Of a stretch of DNA of 64,000 nucleotides, positions 8,486-17,631 are shown in pieces (the stretch's first letter is position 1; every line of letters starts with the position of its first letter). Below the pieces are notes generated by a model that saw only the letters and a list, made by a program, of their open reading frames with translations, did no database searches and was not told where the DNA came from. The stretch spans positions 17,696 through 81,695 of the forward strand of contig JAFQVM010000028.1 in assembly GCA_017407995.1 (NCBI GenBank), read 5' to 3'. This stretch comes from Clostridia bacterium (GTDB lineage Bacteria > Bacillota > Clostridia > Oscillospirales > Acutalibacteraceae). The translations under genes were made by a program, and so were the position numbers.

Positions 8486-9853
8486 ATGATTAAAAATGAA
8501 CTTCTGGACTATGATATTTTTCCAAAGGTTTTTCCTTGCGGAAAGGCTGTCGAGGTATGTATCAAACCGTTAGGAGCGCACGTAGCTTTCACAGAGGATG
8601 AGTATACCGTAACCGTTCAGCAACTTGACGAGGGCGACATAAGAAATTATCCCGAGCGCAATAATTGTGTCGAGTATAAGCTGAGCCCTTGTGAGGACGG
8701 CTGTCTGCGTTTTACACATACATACGACGGCGAGCAGCAGCACTTCATAAAGATTTTAAAAGACGATAAACGCATTGTACGATTGAGTGTCTATTCGCTT
8801 TTTGAGGACCTTGTGGGTCGCTATCCGTTTATGGGAGATTTGCATATGCACACTTTCCGTTCAGACGGTAAGCAGGCACCGGCAATCGTTGCGGCAAACT
8901 ATCGCCGTCACGGCTACGACTTCCTTGCCATAACCGACCACGAGCTGTATTATCCTTCGCTTGAGGCCATGAACGCATATAAAGATGTTCCGATTGAGTA
9001 CACTCTTGTCCCCGGTGAAGAGGTGCATATGCCCAAAGCTCCCGGTGCGATAAACGATGTTCATATCGTAAACTTCGGTGGCTCTTACAGCGTCAACGCT
9101 CTTGTAGAGGGCGAGCAGACGGAAGAAGTCGGCAAAGATAAGGCTCTGCGCTCATTGGACGGCATTTGTCCTGAGGTCATGACTCCCGAAGAGTACCGTG
9201 AAGAGGTACGTGAACTTCAAAAAACTCTCGATATTCCCGAAGGAGTTGAGGGCTTTGCATACGCTTCATGTGTGTGGATTTTCAACCACATTAAAAAGGG
9301 TAACGGACTTGGCATATTCTGTCATCCGTATTGGATTTCAAACGTTTTTCAGGTGCCCGAAACCTTTGTTGAATACATGATGGAAACTCAGCCGTTTGAT
9401 GCGTTTGAGGTGCTCGGCGGTGAGAACTATTTTGAGCAAAACGGATTGCAGACCGTCCGCTATTATGAGGACAGAGCAAAGGGCAGACGATATCCTATTG
9501 TCGGCAGCACTGACAGCCACAACTCAACCGAGCATAATGAGAATGCATATGTTGCTTCAACAATAGTATTTTCTCCCGAAAATACCCGTGAGGCACTCAT
9601 AGCATCAATAAAAGATTTTTACAGCGCAGCAGTAGACGGCATCAGCAAGGAATTCCGCATAGTCGGCGAGATGCGTTTTGTGAGATACGCTTGCTTCCTT
9701 ATGCAGGAGTACTTCCCGCTTCATGACGAGCTCTGCTTTGAAGAGGGCAGACTGATGAAAGCATATGCCTGCGGCGACGAGAGCGCAGCTGAGGACTTGA
9801 AGCACATCAGCGGCAGAATGAAGCGCCAGAGAGAGAAGTATTTTAAGTTTTAA
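8486..9853 (+). CDS. PHP-domain metal-dependent phosphoesterase-like protein
   Basis: A 455-residue protein. The PHP motif is clear from about residue 116: GDLHMHTFRSDG (first histidine pair), ITDHELYYPS, GEEVHM, FCHPYW and GSTDSHN, which together make the His/Asp set that binds two or three metals. The N-terminal 110 residues form a separate beta-rich region that may bind a carbohydrate or other ligand. The family hydrolyses phosphate esters; the substrate here is unknown. GAGG precedes the ATG. Second gene of a two-gene operon with the DUF4434 protein. Confidence 0.82.
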   Translation: MIKNELLDYDIFPKVFPCGKAVEVCIKPLGAHVAFTEDEYTVTVQQLDEGDIRNYPERNNCVEYKLSPCEDGCLRFTHTYDGEQQHFIKILKDDKRIVRLSVYSLFEDLVGRYPFMGDLHMHTFRSDGKQAPAIVAANYRRHGYDFLAITDHELYYPSLEAMNAYKDVPIEYTLVPGEEVHMPKAPGAINDVHIVNFGGSYSVNALVEGEQTEEVGKDKALRSLDGICPEVMTPEEYREEVRELQKTLDIPEGVEGFAYASCVWIFNHIKKGNGLGIFCHPYWISNVFQVPETFVEYMMETQPFDAFEVLGGENYFEQNGLQTVRYYEDRAKGRRYPIVGSTDSHNSTEHNENAYVASTIVFSPENTREALIASIKDFYSAAVDGISKEFRIVGEMRFVRYACFLMQEYFPLHDELCFEEGRLMKAYACGDESAAEDLKHISGRMKRQREKYFKF

Positions 9854-9868
9854 GATTAGAATATAGCA

Positions 9869-9900
9869 AAAGACCACGCTCAATTGGGCGTGGTCTTTGT
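9869..9900 (+). terminator. Terminator after the PHP gene
   Basis: Perfect 11-bp stem AAAGACCACGC (9869-9879) / GCGTGGTCTTT (9888-9898) with an 8-base loop, ending the plus-strand pair. The U-tract is short (TTTGTTA). Confidence 0.75.
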
Positions 9901-9921
9901 TATAGTTGAAACTTATATGTT

Positions 9922-9958
9922 AAAAAAAACAGCAGCGATTTTCGCTGCTGTTTTTTTT
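9922..9958. terminator. Bidirectional terminator between the PHP gene and smc
   Basis: A near-perfect hairpin with core CAGCAGCGA/TCGCTGCTG flanked by A8 and T8, so it reads as an intrinsic terminator on both strands. It ends the long minus-strand smc cluster and backs up the plus-strand terminator at 9869. Confidence 0.88.
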
Positions 9959-9959
9959 G

Positions 9960-12900
9960 TTATGTAAGTCCAAGCTTTTTCGCCATCTCTGCAGTTTTGA
10001 GCTCAAGCAGTTTTGAAACGCCGTCTTCCTGCATGGTGACACCGTAGAGGACATCTGCTTCTTCCATTGTTCCTCGGCGGTGCGTGATGAGAATGAACTG
10101 GGTGTTTCTTGTCATCCTGCGTACATACTGTGCGTAGCGGGTGACGTTGACATCGTCAAGCGCCGCCTCAACCTCGTCGAAGATACAGAACGGAGCGGGT
10201 GTGACCTTGAGTATAGCAAAGAGCAGTGCGATTGCTGAAAGTCCTTTTTCACCGCCCGAAAGCAGGTCGATATTCTGAACGTTTTTGCCCGGGGGCTGAA
10301 CCTTAATGTCAATTGCGCACTCAAGCACATCAAGCTGATTTTCAAGAATAAGCTCTGCTTTTCCGCCTCCGAAAAGTTCAGCAAAGGTCTGACCAAAGAG
10401 AGTGTTTATCTTGTTGAACTGCTCTCTGAATCTCTCAGACATCTTACCCGTAAGCTCGGTTATCATTTTGATAAGTTCAGTACGGGAGTTTTCTATATCG
10501 TCTATCTGGGTTTTCATAAACTCATAACGCTCAGAGACTTCCTTGTATTCCTCAATTGCGCCGACATTTACGTTGCCCAATGCACGGATTTTACCTTTGA
10601 TTTCGTTCAATGTGCGCTGTGCCTTTGAAGCATCCTCAATGACGATTTCCAAAGCCTGTGCTTCACGGAGAGTCAGCTGATATTCGTCAAAGAGCTTGTT
10701 CTGAGCATCTTCAAGCTCGTGTTGCATGACGTCACGGCGCTCTTCAAGCCTTGCACGCTCGCCTGAGAGAAGTTCTCTGCGGGCGCTCTTTTCACGCTCG
10801 GTTGAGCGAAGCTTTGTGCTGTCTGCTTCAACAGAGCTACGCTTCTGGGCGAGAGCCGCAATTTCGTCTTTGGACTTTGCAGCATCCTCACGCAGAGCTG
10901 CAGCTTCAGCGGTAAGATGTTCAATAAGCAGTTTTGTTTCTGCCATCTGCTCGTTTATGGCTTCAATCTCCGCATTGAGCTCGTCAGCATGACCCTCGTG
11001 TGAGCTCTTACGACGGCGGAGACTATCAATATTTTCCTCTTTTGCCTGAATATCTTTTTTAAGCTCAACAATCTGAACGTTGATGACGGATTCTTCCTCG
11101 GCATTTTTCTCTTTGCCGGAGAGAAGCTCATTACGGCGCTCCTCGATGTCGGTGAGCTTATCTTTGATGTTTTGAGCTTCGATGTTCAGCTCGTCAATCT
11201 TCTTTTGAGCCTGAGCGACTTCCTCTTCAAGCTTTGCGGTACGCTCGGCAGAGTTGCGTTTTTCAGCTTCAAGGTCGTTGAGGGCTGAAACAGCGGTGTC
11301 AACTTTGTCGTTTATGAGGCGAAGCTCGCTCTCACGGCGAATCTTCTCCTCCTGAGCCTTTTGAAGCTCGGCAAGTATGCCGTCATAGTCAGCCTGCGCA
11401 GCCGAAACCTCGGAGAGCATATTTTTATGCTGTTCCTGGCGGGTCTCGTAATCCGCCTCAAGCTTTGAAACGGTCTTTTTGAGCTGTTCAATATCGTTAC
11501 CACGGCTTAAGATGCCCGCGTTCTGACCTCTTGAACCACCGGTCATTGAACCGCCGGCGTTCATGACCTGACCGTCAAGGGTAACTACCTTGAAACGGTG
11601 ACCGAAACGCTTTGAAATAGCTATAGCACTGTCAATATTATCAGCGACAGCGGTGTGGCTTAAAAGGTTTTTGATTATCTCCGAATACTTGTCATCACAA
11701 GTGAGGAGCTTGTCCGCCATGTCGATAAATCCGGGACAAGAATCAATGCCGTCCTCTTTTAACGGACGTGATTTTATAGTGGTCATCGGCAGGAAAGTAG
11801 CACGTCCTGCACGGCTCTCCTTAAGATAGCCGATAGCACGCTTTGCACTGCCTTCATCGTTGGTTACAATGTGCTGAACAGCGGCACCGAGTGCGGTTTC
11901 AACAGCTACGGCATATTTCGCCTCAACATTTATGAGCTGAGATATGGGACCGTGAATACCCGGAAGAACTCCGCGCTTTGCCTCACGCATAACGGCTTTA
12001 ACGCTGCCCGAATAACCCTCCATGTTCTTTTCGAGGTCCTCAAGCATCTTGATGCGTGCCTGCTTCTGGTGAATGTCAAGCGCTGCGGCATCAAGCTCAC
12101 GGCGCATTTTGTCTGCCTTGTCAGCCCTTGAACGGACTAACATTGAATAGCCGTCAATGGAGTTGTTGATGGATTCTATGTTTTCTTCGCAGTCACGAAG
12201 ATTCTTTTCACATACAGCACTCTGTTCACGCAGAGCCTCAAGCAATCCGCCTCTAGAGGCTATAACCTCATCGACGGTGTCAAGTCTTGCCGTAATCTCG
12301 TCAGCAGAGGAACGAGCGGTGGTCTTTTCAATCTGAGCTTGTGAAAGGCGTGAATTCACCTCTTCAAGCTCAGCGGTAGCAGCATCTGTCTGCTCAGTAA
12401 GAGAGGCTTCTTCCTCTTTGAGCTTGCCTGTGTTGTCAAGAAGCAAAAGCAACTGCTCCTGATTTGAGCGGATTTCAGCTTGGATTTTCTCTATCTCGCT
12501 GACGGCTTCATTTATCTGCTCGTCAATATGCTGTTCGGTGGCAGTTGTTGCCTCCATATCTTTCGTGATACGGTCAATTGTTTCGAGGTTATGCTGAATA
12601 TTGTTGTTTTCAACAGCGATTCGTCCGTCTATAGCGGTTGCCTGCTCCTCAAAAGATGCGGACTGCTGACGGATTTCTTCTATCTTAACAGTTATCTCAC
12701 TGCCTGCGGCAATGAGCTCTTCAATCTGTTGAGCTATTTCGCTCAGTTCACGCTCTGCCTGCTCATATTCAGCGGCAGCAAGGGTGATTTTATCTTCCTG
12801 AGTTTTAAGCCCTTCACGGGACTTCTCAATTGTGCGCAGCCAAAGACCGATTTCAAGCTCACGCTTTTCGCCGGCAAGAGTCAAGAACTTCTGAGCCTTT

Positions 12901-13532
12901 TCACTCTGAGTTTTAAGCGGACCTACACGTCCCTCAAGTTCGGAGAGAATATCACGCAGACGAACAAGATTTTCTTCAGCCTGTTCAAGCTTGCGGGTAG
13001 CGTCTGCACGGCGGTAGCGGAAATGGGAGATACCTGCAGCCTCTTCAAGCATATCACGTCTTTGAGATGAGCGTGATGCAATAAGGTCAGCTATACGTCC
13101 CTGGCTGACCATTGAATAGCCGTCACGTCCGAGACCGGTGTCCATAAACAGCTCGTGAATGTCCTTAAGTCTGACCGTTTCGCCGTTTAAAAGGTACTCG
13201 CTCTCACCTGAGCGGTAGTAGCGACGGGTGACGGAGACGTCATCTTTTTCGCAGTTGTTTAAGGTGCGGTCGGAGTTGTCAAGACGCAGAGTGACCTCCG
13301 CAAAGCCCTGGGGCTTGCGAAGAGATGTTCCGCCAAAAATTACGTCCTCCATTCTTGAGCCTCGCAGGCTCTTTGAGGACTGCTCGCCCAAAACCCAACG
13401 AACAGCATCGGAGATATTACTCTTTCCCGAGCCGTTGGGGCCTATAACAGCGGTTATGCCTTTGCCGAATTCGAGCGAAGTCTTGTCCGGAAAGGATTTG
13501 AAGCCCTGCAATTCGAGTGCTTTTAATACCAT
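9960..13532 (-). CDS. smc: Chromosome segregation ATPase SMC
   Basis: The condensin-type ATPase that organises and segregates the chromosome together with ScpA/ScpB. At 1190 residues it is full length. Walker A GPNGSGKSN lies near residue 32; two long coiled coils flank a hinge at about residues 500-680 (GVLPGIHGPISQLI, then glycine-rich MNAGGSMTGGSRG). The C-terminal head has the signature LLSGGEKGLSAIAL, Walker B FCIFDEVEAALDD and ITHRRGTM. AGGAG precedes the ATG. Last gene of the minus-strand cluster; ftsY, a common clostridial neighbour, is not present downstream. Confidence 0.98.
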   Translation of the reverse strand: MVLKALELQGFKSFPDKTSLEFGKGITAVIGPNGSGKSNISDAVRWVLGEQSSKSLRGSRMEDVIFGGTSLRKPQGFAEVTLRLDNSDRTLNNCEKDDVSVTRRYYRSGESEYLLNGETVRLKDIHELFMDTGLGRDGYSMVSQGRIADLIASRSSQRRDMLEEAAGISHFRYRRADATRKLEQAEENLVRLRDILSELEGRVGPLKTQSEKAQKFLTLAGEKRELEIGLWLRTIEKSREGLKTQEDKITLAAAEYEQAERELSEIAQQIEELIAAGSEITVKIEEIRQQSASFEEQATAIDGRIAVENNNIQHNLETIDRITKDMEATTATEQHIDEQINEAVSEIEKIQAEIRSNQEQLLLLLDNTGKLKEEEASLTEQTDAATAELEEVNSRLSQAQIEKTTARSSADEITARLDTVDEVIASRGGLLEALREQSAVCEKNLRDCEENIESINNSIDGYSMLVRSRADKADKMRRELDAAALDIHQKQARIKMLEDLEKNMEGYSGSVKAVMREAKRGVLPGIHGPISQLINVEAKYAVAVETALGAAVQHIVTNDEGSAKRAIGYLKESRAGRATFLPMTTIKSRPLKEDGIDSCPGFIDMADKLLTCDDKYSEIIKNLLSHTAVADNIDSAIAISKRFGHRFKVVTLDGQVMNAGGSMTGGSRGQNAGILSRGNDIEQLKKTVSKLEADYETRQEQHKNMLSEVSAAQADYDGILAELQKAQEEKIRRESELRLINDKVDTAVSALNDLEAEKRNSAERTAKLEEEVAQAQKKIDELNIEAQNIKDKLTDIEERRNELLSGKEKNAEEESVINVQIVELKKDIQAKEENIDSLRRRKSSHEGHADELNAEIEAINEQMAETKLLIEHLTAEAAALREDAAKSKDEIAALAQKRSSVEADSTKLRSTEREKSARRELLSGERARLEERRDVMQHELEDAQNKLFDEYQLTLREAQALEIVIEDASKAQRTLNEIKGKIRALGNVNVGAIEEYKEVSERYEFMKTQIDDIENSRTELIKMITELTGKMSERFREQFNKINTLFGQTFAELFGGGKAELILENQLDVLECAIDIKVQPPGKNVQNIDLLSGGEKGLSAIALLFAILKVTPAPFCIFDEVEAALDDVNVTRYAQYVRRMTRNTQFILITHRRGTMEEADVLYGVTMQEDGVSKLLELKTAEMAKKLGLT

Positions 13533-13595
13533 GTGAGCTCCTGCCTTTTATGTACTTATTTACCAGTATATTTTAACTCAAAATACCACTAAAAA

Positions 13596-14597
13596 TCAAC
13601 CGTTTGTTTCTATTAGTATATCTCTTCCCGAAAGGCTGCTGTCAGCCTTAACTGTACAGTCATATCCGAGCTTTTTAAGTTCAGTTATATTGCTTTTCCT
13701 CTGTCCTGCCGCCTTTGAAATATCGGTTGACGGGACAAATATTATATATTTTCCGTGTGGCTTGTCCGAAAGAGCGGTAGTTATTTTATCAAAATATATC
13801 CGGTTTTCGCACAGCTCCCTGAAAGCGGGATGATATGCGCCGGCAATATATCCGCTTTCAACGTCGCCGCCTGAGTGAAGTCCGAGCCGTATAACTGTTA
13901 TATTCGCTTCTTCAAACATCAAAAGAAGCTTTGCACAGAGTTTGGCGGCACTCTCTACCGTCTGCGGATTGTATTCACCGCTCTGATAAAGCTCAGCGAG
14001 CGGGGTGTCCTTTAAAACGACGGTTGGATAAATGCGCACGGTCTTGGGTTTAAGTGCGATTATATCTTTTGCTGTGCATATGCTCTCATCATCGTCTGAG
14101 CCGTAGAGACCCGTCATCATCTGGAGCCCCAGCTCAAAGCCACGGCTTTTGAGAAGATTTGATGCTTTTATTATATCTTCTCTCGTGTGACCTCGGCGGT
14201 TGAGGGATAGCACCTTGTCGTCGGTGCTTTGTGCGCCGAGCTCCACAGCGGTTACATTGTATTTTTTTAATATATCGCAGATTTCATCGTTTATCGCATC
14301 GGGTCTGGTTGAGATGCGAATGCCTTTAAATCCGCCGTTGCCGATAAACGGCTGTGCGGCCTGAAGCAAAGAAATCATATAATCTCTGTCAATGGCGGTA
14401 AAACTGCCACCGAAAAAAGCTATCTCACCGTTGCTTGCGAGTTCGGCCGAGTATTTGAGGGCTGTTTTTGCAGCATCTTCAACGTCCTGCGGTGTAGGCT
14501 GAGAGCTTTTGCCCGAAATGCTCTTCTGGTTGCAAAAACTGCATTGGTGCGGACAGCCTGCGTGCGGAACAAAAATCGATACGTTTATATGCTTCAT
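13596..14597 (-). CDS. Radical SAM protein (Elp3-like family)
   Basis: A 333-residue radical SAM enzyme. The cluster-binding motif is C-x3-C-x2-C in AGCPHQCSFCNQK near the N-terminus; GEIAFFGGSFTAID and ELGAQSTDDKVL are family motifs. It resembles the radical-SAM half of Elp3 but lacks an acetyltransferase domain; this form often sits next to rnc and smc in clostridia. The reaction is not known with certainty. Its ATG overlaps the stop codon of rnc (ATGA), which implies translational coupling. Confidence 0.82.
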   Translation of the reverse strand: MKHINVSIFVPHAGCPHQCSFCNQKSISGKSSQPTPQDVEDAAKTALKYSAELASNGEIAFFGGSFTAIDRDYMISLLQAAQPFIGNGGFKGIRISTRPDAINDEICDILKKYNVTAVELGAQSTDDKVLSLNRRGHTREDIIKASNLLKSRGFELGLQMMTGLYGSDDDESICTAKDIIALKPKTVRIYPTVVLKDTPLAELYQSGEYNPQTVESAAKLCAKLLLMFEEANITVIRLGLHSGGDVESGYIAGAYHPAFRELCENRIYFDKITTALSDKPHGKYIIFVPSTDISKAAGQRKSNITELKKLGYDCTVKADSSLSGRDILIETNG

Positions 14598-15274
14598 GAT
14601 TTGAGCCCCATAAGCTCAAGAGCTTCTTTTGCAGCCGCCTGCTCGGCAATCTTCTTGCTTCGACCGCTGCCTCTGCCGATTACGTTGCTGTTGAGGTGAA
14701 CTTCCACATCAAAGGTCTTGTTGTGGTCAGGTCCGCTCTCACCGACAAGGACATATTCAACCGCCTCTTCGGGATTACGCTGAACTATCTCCTGCAACGT
14801 AGTCTTATAGTCAGTTATGACGGGTTTTACAACGTCCGCCTTGTCGATAAAGCGAAGAACGAACTTTTTTGCAGGCTCGATTCCGCCGTCAAGATATATT
14901 GCGGCGAGAACAGCCTCAAAAGCATCCGCCAGAATAGAGGGTCTCTCCTTACCGCCGGTAAGAATTTCGCCCTTGCCAAAGAGCAGGTATTCACCTATTT
15001 CAAGCTCTCTTGCAAAGCCGGAAAGGGACTTCTCACACACGAAAAATGCACGGCGCTTAGTAAGCTCACCCTCAGGCAGATGTTTGAAATGCTCAAAGAA
15101 GTGTTCGGCGGAAATAAAGCCGAGCACGGAATCGCCCAAGAATTCAAGTCGCTCATTGCAACGGGTACCGTCCTGCTTTTCGTTGGCATAAGACGAGTGA
15201 GTCAGAGCCTCACAGAGCAGTTGCTTGTTCTTAAAAGTATATCCTATTTTCTTTTCAAGTTCTCTGTTATCCAT
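14594..15274 (-). CDS. rnc: Ribonuclease III
   Basis: Double-strand-specific endonuclease that matures rRNA and processes structured mRNA. At 226 residues it has the usual two domains: the catalytic domain with signature ERLEFLGDSVLGF (metal-binding Glu/Asp) and a second acidic patch ADAFEAVLAAIYLDGG, and a C-terminal double-stranded-RNA-binding domain ending GRGSGRSKKIAEQAAAKEAL. GGAGA precedes the ATG. It lies 27 bases downstream of plsX; the acpP gene that often sits between plsX and rnc is absent here. Confidence 0.97.
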   Translation of the reverse strand: MDNRELEKKIGYTFKNKQLLCEALTHSSYANEKQDGTRCNERLEFLGDSVLGFISAEHFFEHFKHLPEGELTKRRAFFVCEKSLSGFARELEIGEYLLFGKGEILTGGKERPSILADAFEAVLAAIYLDGGIEPAKKFVLRFIDKADVVKPVITDYKTTLQEIVQRNPEEAVEYVLVGESGPDHNKTFDVEVHLNSNVIGRGSGRSKKIAEQAAAKEALELMGLKS

Positions 15275-15301
15275 TTCGGTATCTCCGAAGATTAATTATT
15301 A

Positions 15302-16309
15302 TTACTCTGCGATATCGGCATCTTTTTTGACATTTTCTGCTATTGTTCCTACAACATTCATTTCAGCGCAGATTTTAGCCTGGTTTATAGCGTTGCGGAT
15401 AGCCTTTGCGTTAGAGGAGCCGTGTGCTTTTATAACGATACCGTTAACGCCGAGCAACGGTGCGCCACCCATCTCTGAGGAATCCATACGCTTTTTAAAG
15501 TCCTTAAGACCGCCCTTGACCATCATAGCTGAAAGCATGGTCAAAGCATTCTTTTTAAAGATGTTCTTTATGTTTACCATAAGTGCGCCTGCAACACCCT
15601 CATAGAGCTTTAACATGATGTTGCCGGTAAAGCCGTCAGCAACAAGGACGTCACAGCAGCCGAAAGGTACGTCACGGGCTTCAACGTTGCCGATAAAGTT
15701 TATGTTGTCGCAATTTTTGAGAACATCAAAAGCTTCATGGCGCAGACGGTCGCCCTTTGAGTCCTCTGTTCCGATGTTGGCGAGTGCCACACGGGGTTTT
15801 TCGCACTTGGCGAACTTGTTCATATAGATGTTGCCCATCATAGCAAACTGCCTGAGATGCTCAGCGGTACAGTCCGCATTGGCTCCGCAGTCGAGCAGTA
15901 AAAACGGCTTGTCATTAGAGGGGAGAACACTGCCTATAGCAGGTCGCTTTACGCCCTTTATACGCTTTACGATAAAGGTAGCACCCATAGTAAGAGCTCC
16001 TGTAGAGCCGGCGCTGACAAAAGCATCGCCTTTGCCGTCAGCCAAAGCCTGCAAGCCTACTGCCATAGAGCTGTTTTTCTTGGATTTAATTACTTCTGAC
16101 GGATTTTCGTCCATAGCTATAACATCAGGGGCGTGGATAATCTCCAAACCGTCAAGGCTTATGCTGTTTTCCTTGGCACAGCTTTTGATTTTCTCCTCGT
16201 CACCTGAAAGAATGACAGTTACACCGAAATCATCGGCAGCGGCACGGCAACCTTTGATAATTTCGAGCGGTGCATTATCGCCACCGAAAGCATCAACTAT
16301 AATTTTCAT
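15302..16309 (-). CDS. plsX: Phosphate acyltransferase PlsX
   Basis: Makes acyl-phosphate from acyl-ACP, the first step of the PlsX/PlsY route of membrane phospholipid synthesis. At 335 residues it is of normal length. Typical stretches are the N-terminal IIVDAFGGDNAPLEII, MDENPSEVIKSKKNSSM, AFVSAGSTGALTMG, LLLDCGANADC and VADGFTGNIMLK. Its ATG overlaps the trmFO stop codon by four bases (ATGA). Confidence 0.96.
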   Translation of the reverse strand: MKIIVDAFGGDNAPLEIIKGCRAAADDFGVTVILSGDEEKIKSCAKENSISLDGLEIIHAPDVIAMDENPSEVIKSKKNSSMAVGLQALADGKGDAFVSAGSTGALTMGATFIVKRIKGVKRPAIGSVLPSNDKPFLLLDCGANADCTAEHLRQFAMMGNIYMNKFAKCEKPRVALANIGTEDSKGDRLRHEAFDVLKNCDNINFIGNVEARDVPFGCCDVLVADGFTGNIMLKLYEGVAGALMVNIKNIFKKNALTMLSAMMVKGGLKDFKKRMDSSEMGGAPLLGVNGIVIKAHGSSNAKAIRNAINQAKICAEMNVVGTIAENVKKDADIAE

Positions 16310-17631
16310 CTGTTTTCTCCTCCGTTTACCATAGATAAATATTTTTTAGCCGAGGTGAGAGCTCTTTGTGACAGAGCTTCATAGCGCTCCTGTTTTGAGC
16401 GTATGCGCTCACCGAGCGGCGGTAAAATTCCGAAGTTTGCGCCCATGGGCTGAAAGTTTTCAACACTTTCATCGCTGATATAGCGTGAGAGTGCGCCCAT
16501 CATGGTTTCCTGAGGCAATACAATCGGCGGCAGGTTTTTAATAGCCCTTGCCACATTTGCGCCTGCAAGAATACCTGCTGCAGCGGACTCCATGTACCCC
16601 TCAACGCCGGTTATCTGACCTGCAAAGTATATGTTTTTATCTGATTTAAGAGAAAAATCAGCATTTAAAAGCTTAGGAGAATTTATAAATGTGTTGCGGT
16701 GCATGACACCGTAGCGCACAAAATCAGCATTTTTAAGTGCGGGAATCATTGAGAAAACCCGTTTCTGTTCGCCGAATTTAAGATTAGTCTGAAATCCGAC
16801 GAGGTTATACATCGTACCGTCAGCATTTTCCTTGCGAAGCTGGAGCACAGCCCAGGGTCTGTGTCCTGTGGCAGGGTCTCTGAGACCAACGGGCTTCATT
16901 GGACCGAAACGAATTGTGTCACGTCCTCGAAGAGCCATAACCTCAATGGGCATACAGCCCTCATAGACACCCTTGCGCTTGTCAAAGGTGTGAGTTTCAG
17001 CGCTCTCTGCACTGATGAGCGCATCATAAAAGGATTCATATTCCTCTTTGTTCAAAGGACAGTTTATATAGTCATCGTCGCCGCCTCGCTCATAGCGTGA
17101 CTGCGTGAAAGCGTGGTCCATGTCAAGACTTTCTGCGGTGACTATAGGTGCCGCCGCATCAAAAAAGCTCAGATGTCCGGGACAGAGCTTTTCTATCTCA
17201 GCGGAAAGAGCATCGGAAGCGAGCGGTCCTGCGGCGACTATTACGGTGCAGTCGTGCGGAATCTCGGTTATCTCCTCGTGCCGAAGCTCAATCAATGGGT
17301 CTGATTTTATCTTCTTCGTCACAAGGGCGGAGAATTTCTCTCTGTCAACAGCCAGAGCGCCGCCTGCGGGGACAGCCGTAGCCTTTGCACACCGGACACA
17401 AATTGAGTCAAAAAGCTCCATTTCAGCCTTGAGCGTACCTGCAGCCGAAGCGGTGCGGATAGCCTTAAATGAGTTTGAACATACGGGTTCCGCTAAGGTG
17501 GACATCGAGTGGGCCGGAGAAAACTTCTTCGGCTTCATCTCATAGAGAATGACGGGTATGCCCGCTTTTGAAAGCTGGTGTGCGGCTTCAACGCCTGCGA
17601 AGCCACCACCTATAACAATAACCTTATTCAT
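16306..17631 (-). CDS. trmFO: tRNA (uracil-5-)-methyltransferase, folate/FAD-dependent
   Basis: Methylates U54 of tRNA using methylenetetrahydrofolate and FAD. About 441 residues. The N-terminal dinucleotide site is VIVIGGGFAGVEAAHQL; typical later blocks are CSNSFKA, GALAVDRE, CPLNKEEY, GLRDPATG, NLVGFQTNLKF and ITGVEGYMESAAAG. The start chosen is ATG 17629-17631, eight bases inside the end of topA; a longer in-frame reading to 17694 would run deeper into topA and lacks family similarity. The arrangement topA-trmFO is common in Firmicutes. Confidence 0.95.
   Translation of the reverse strand: MNKVIVIGGGFAGVEAAHQLSKAGIPVILYEMKPKKFSPAHSMSTLAEPVCSNSFKAIRTASAAGTLKAEMELFDSICVRCAKATAVPAGGALAVDREKFSALVTKKIKSDPLIELRHEEITEIPHDCTVIVAAGPLASDALSAEIEKLCPGHLSFFDAAAPIVTAESLDMDHAFTQSRYERGGDDDYINCPLNKEEYESFYDALISAESAETHTFDKRKGVYEGCMPIEVMALRGRDTIRFGPMKPVGLRDPATGHRPWAVLQLRKENADGTMYNLVGFQTNLKFGEQKRVFSMIPALKNADFVRYGVMHRNTFINSPKLLNADFSLKSDKNIYFAGQITGVEGYMESAAAGILAGANVARAIKNLPPIVLPQETMMGALSRYISDESVENFQPMGANFGILPPLGERIRSKQERYEALSQRALTSAKKYLSMVNGGENR

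Noticed and set aside
12480-13070. 196-codon plus-strand frame opposite smc
   Set aside because: Lies wholly opposite the conserved smc coding region; shadow of its codon bias.
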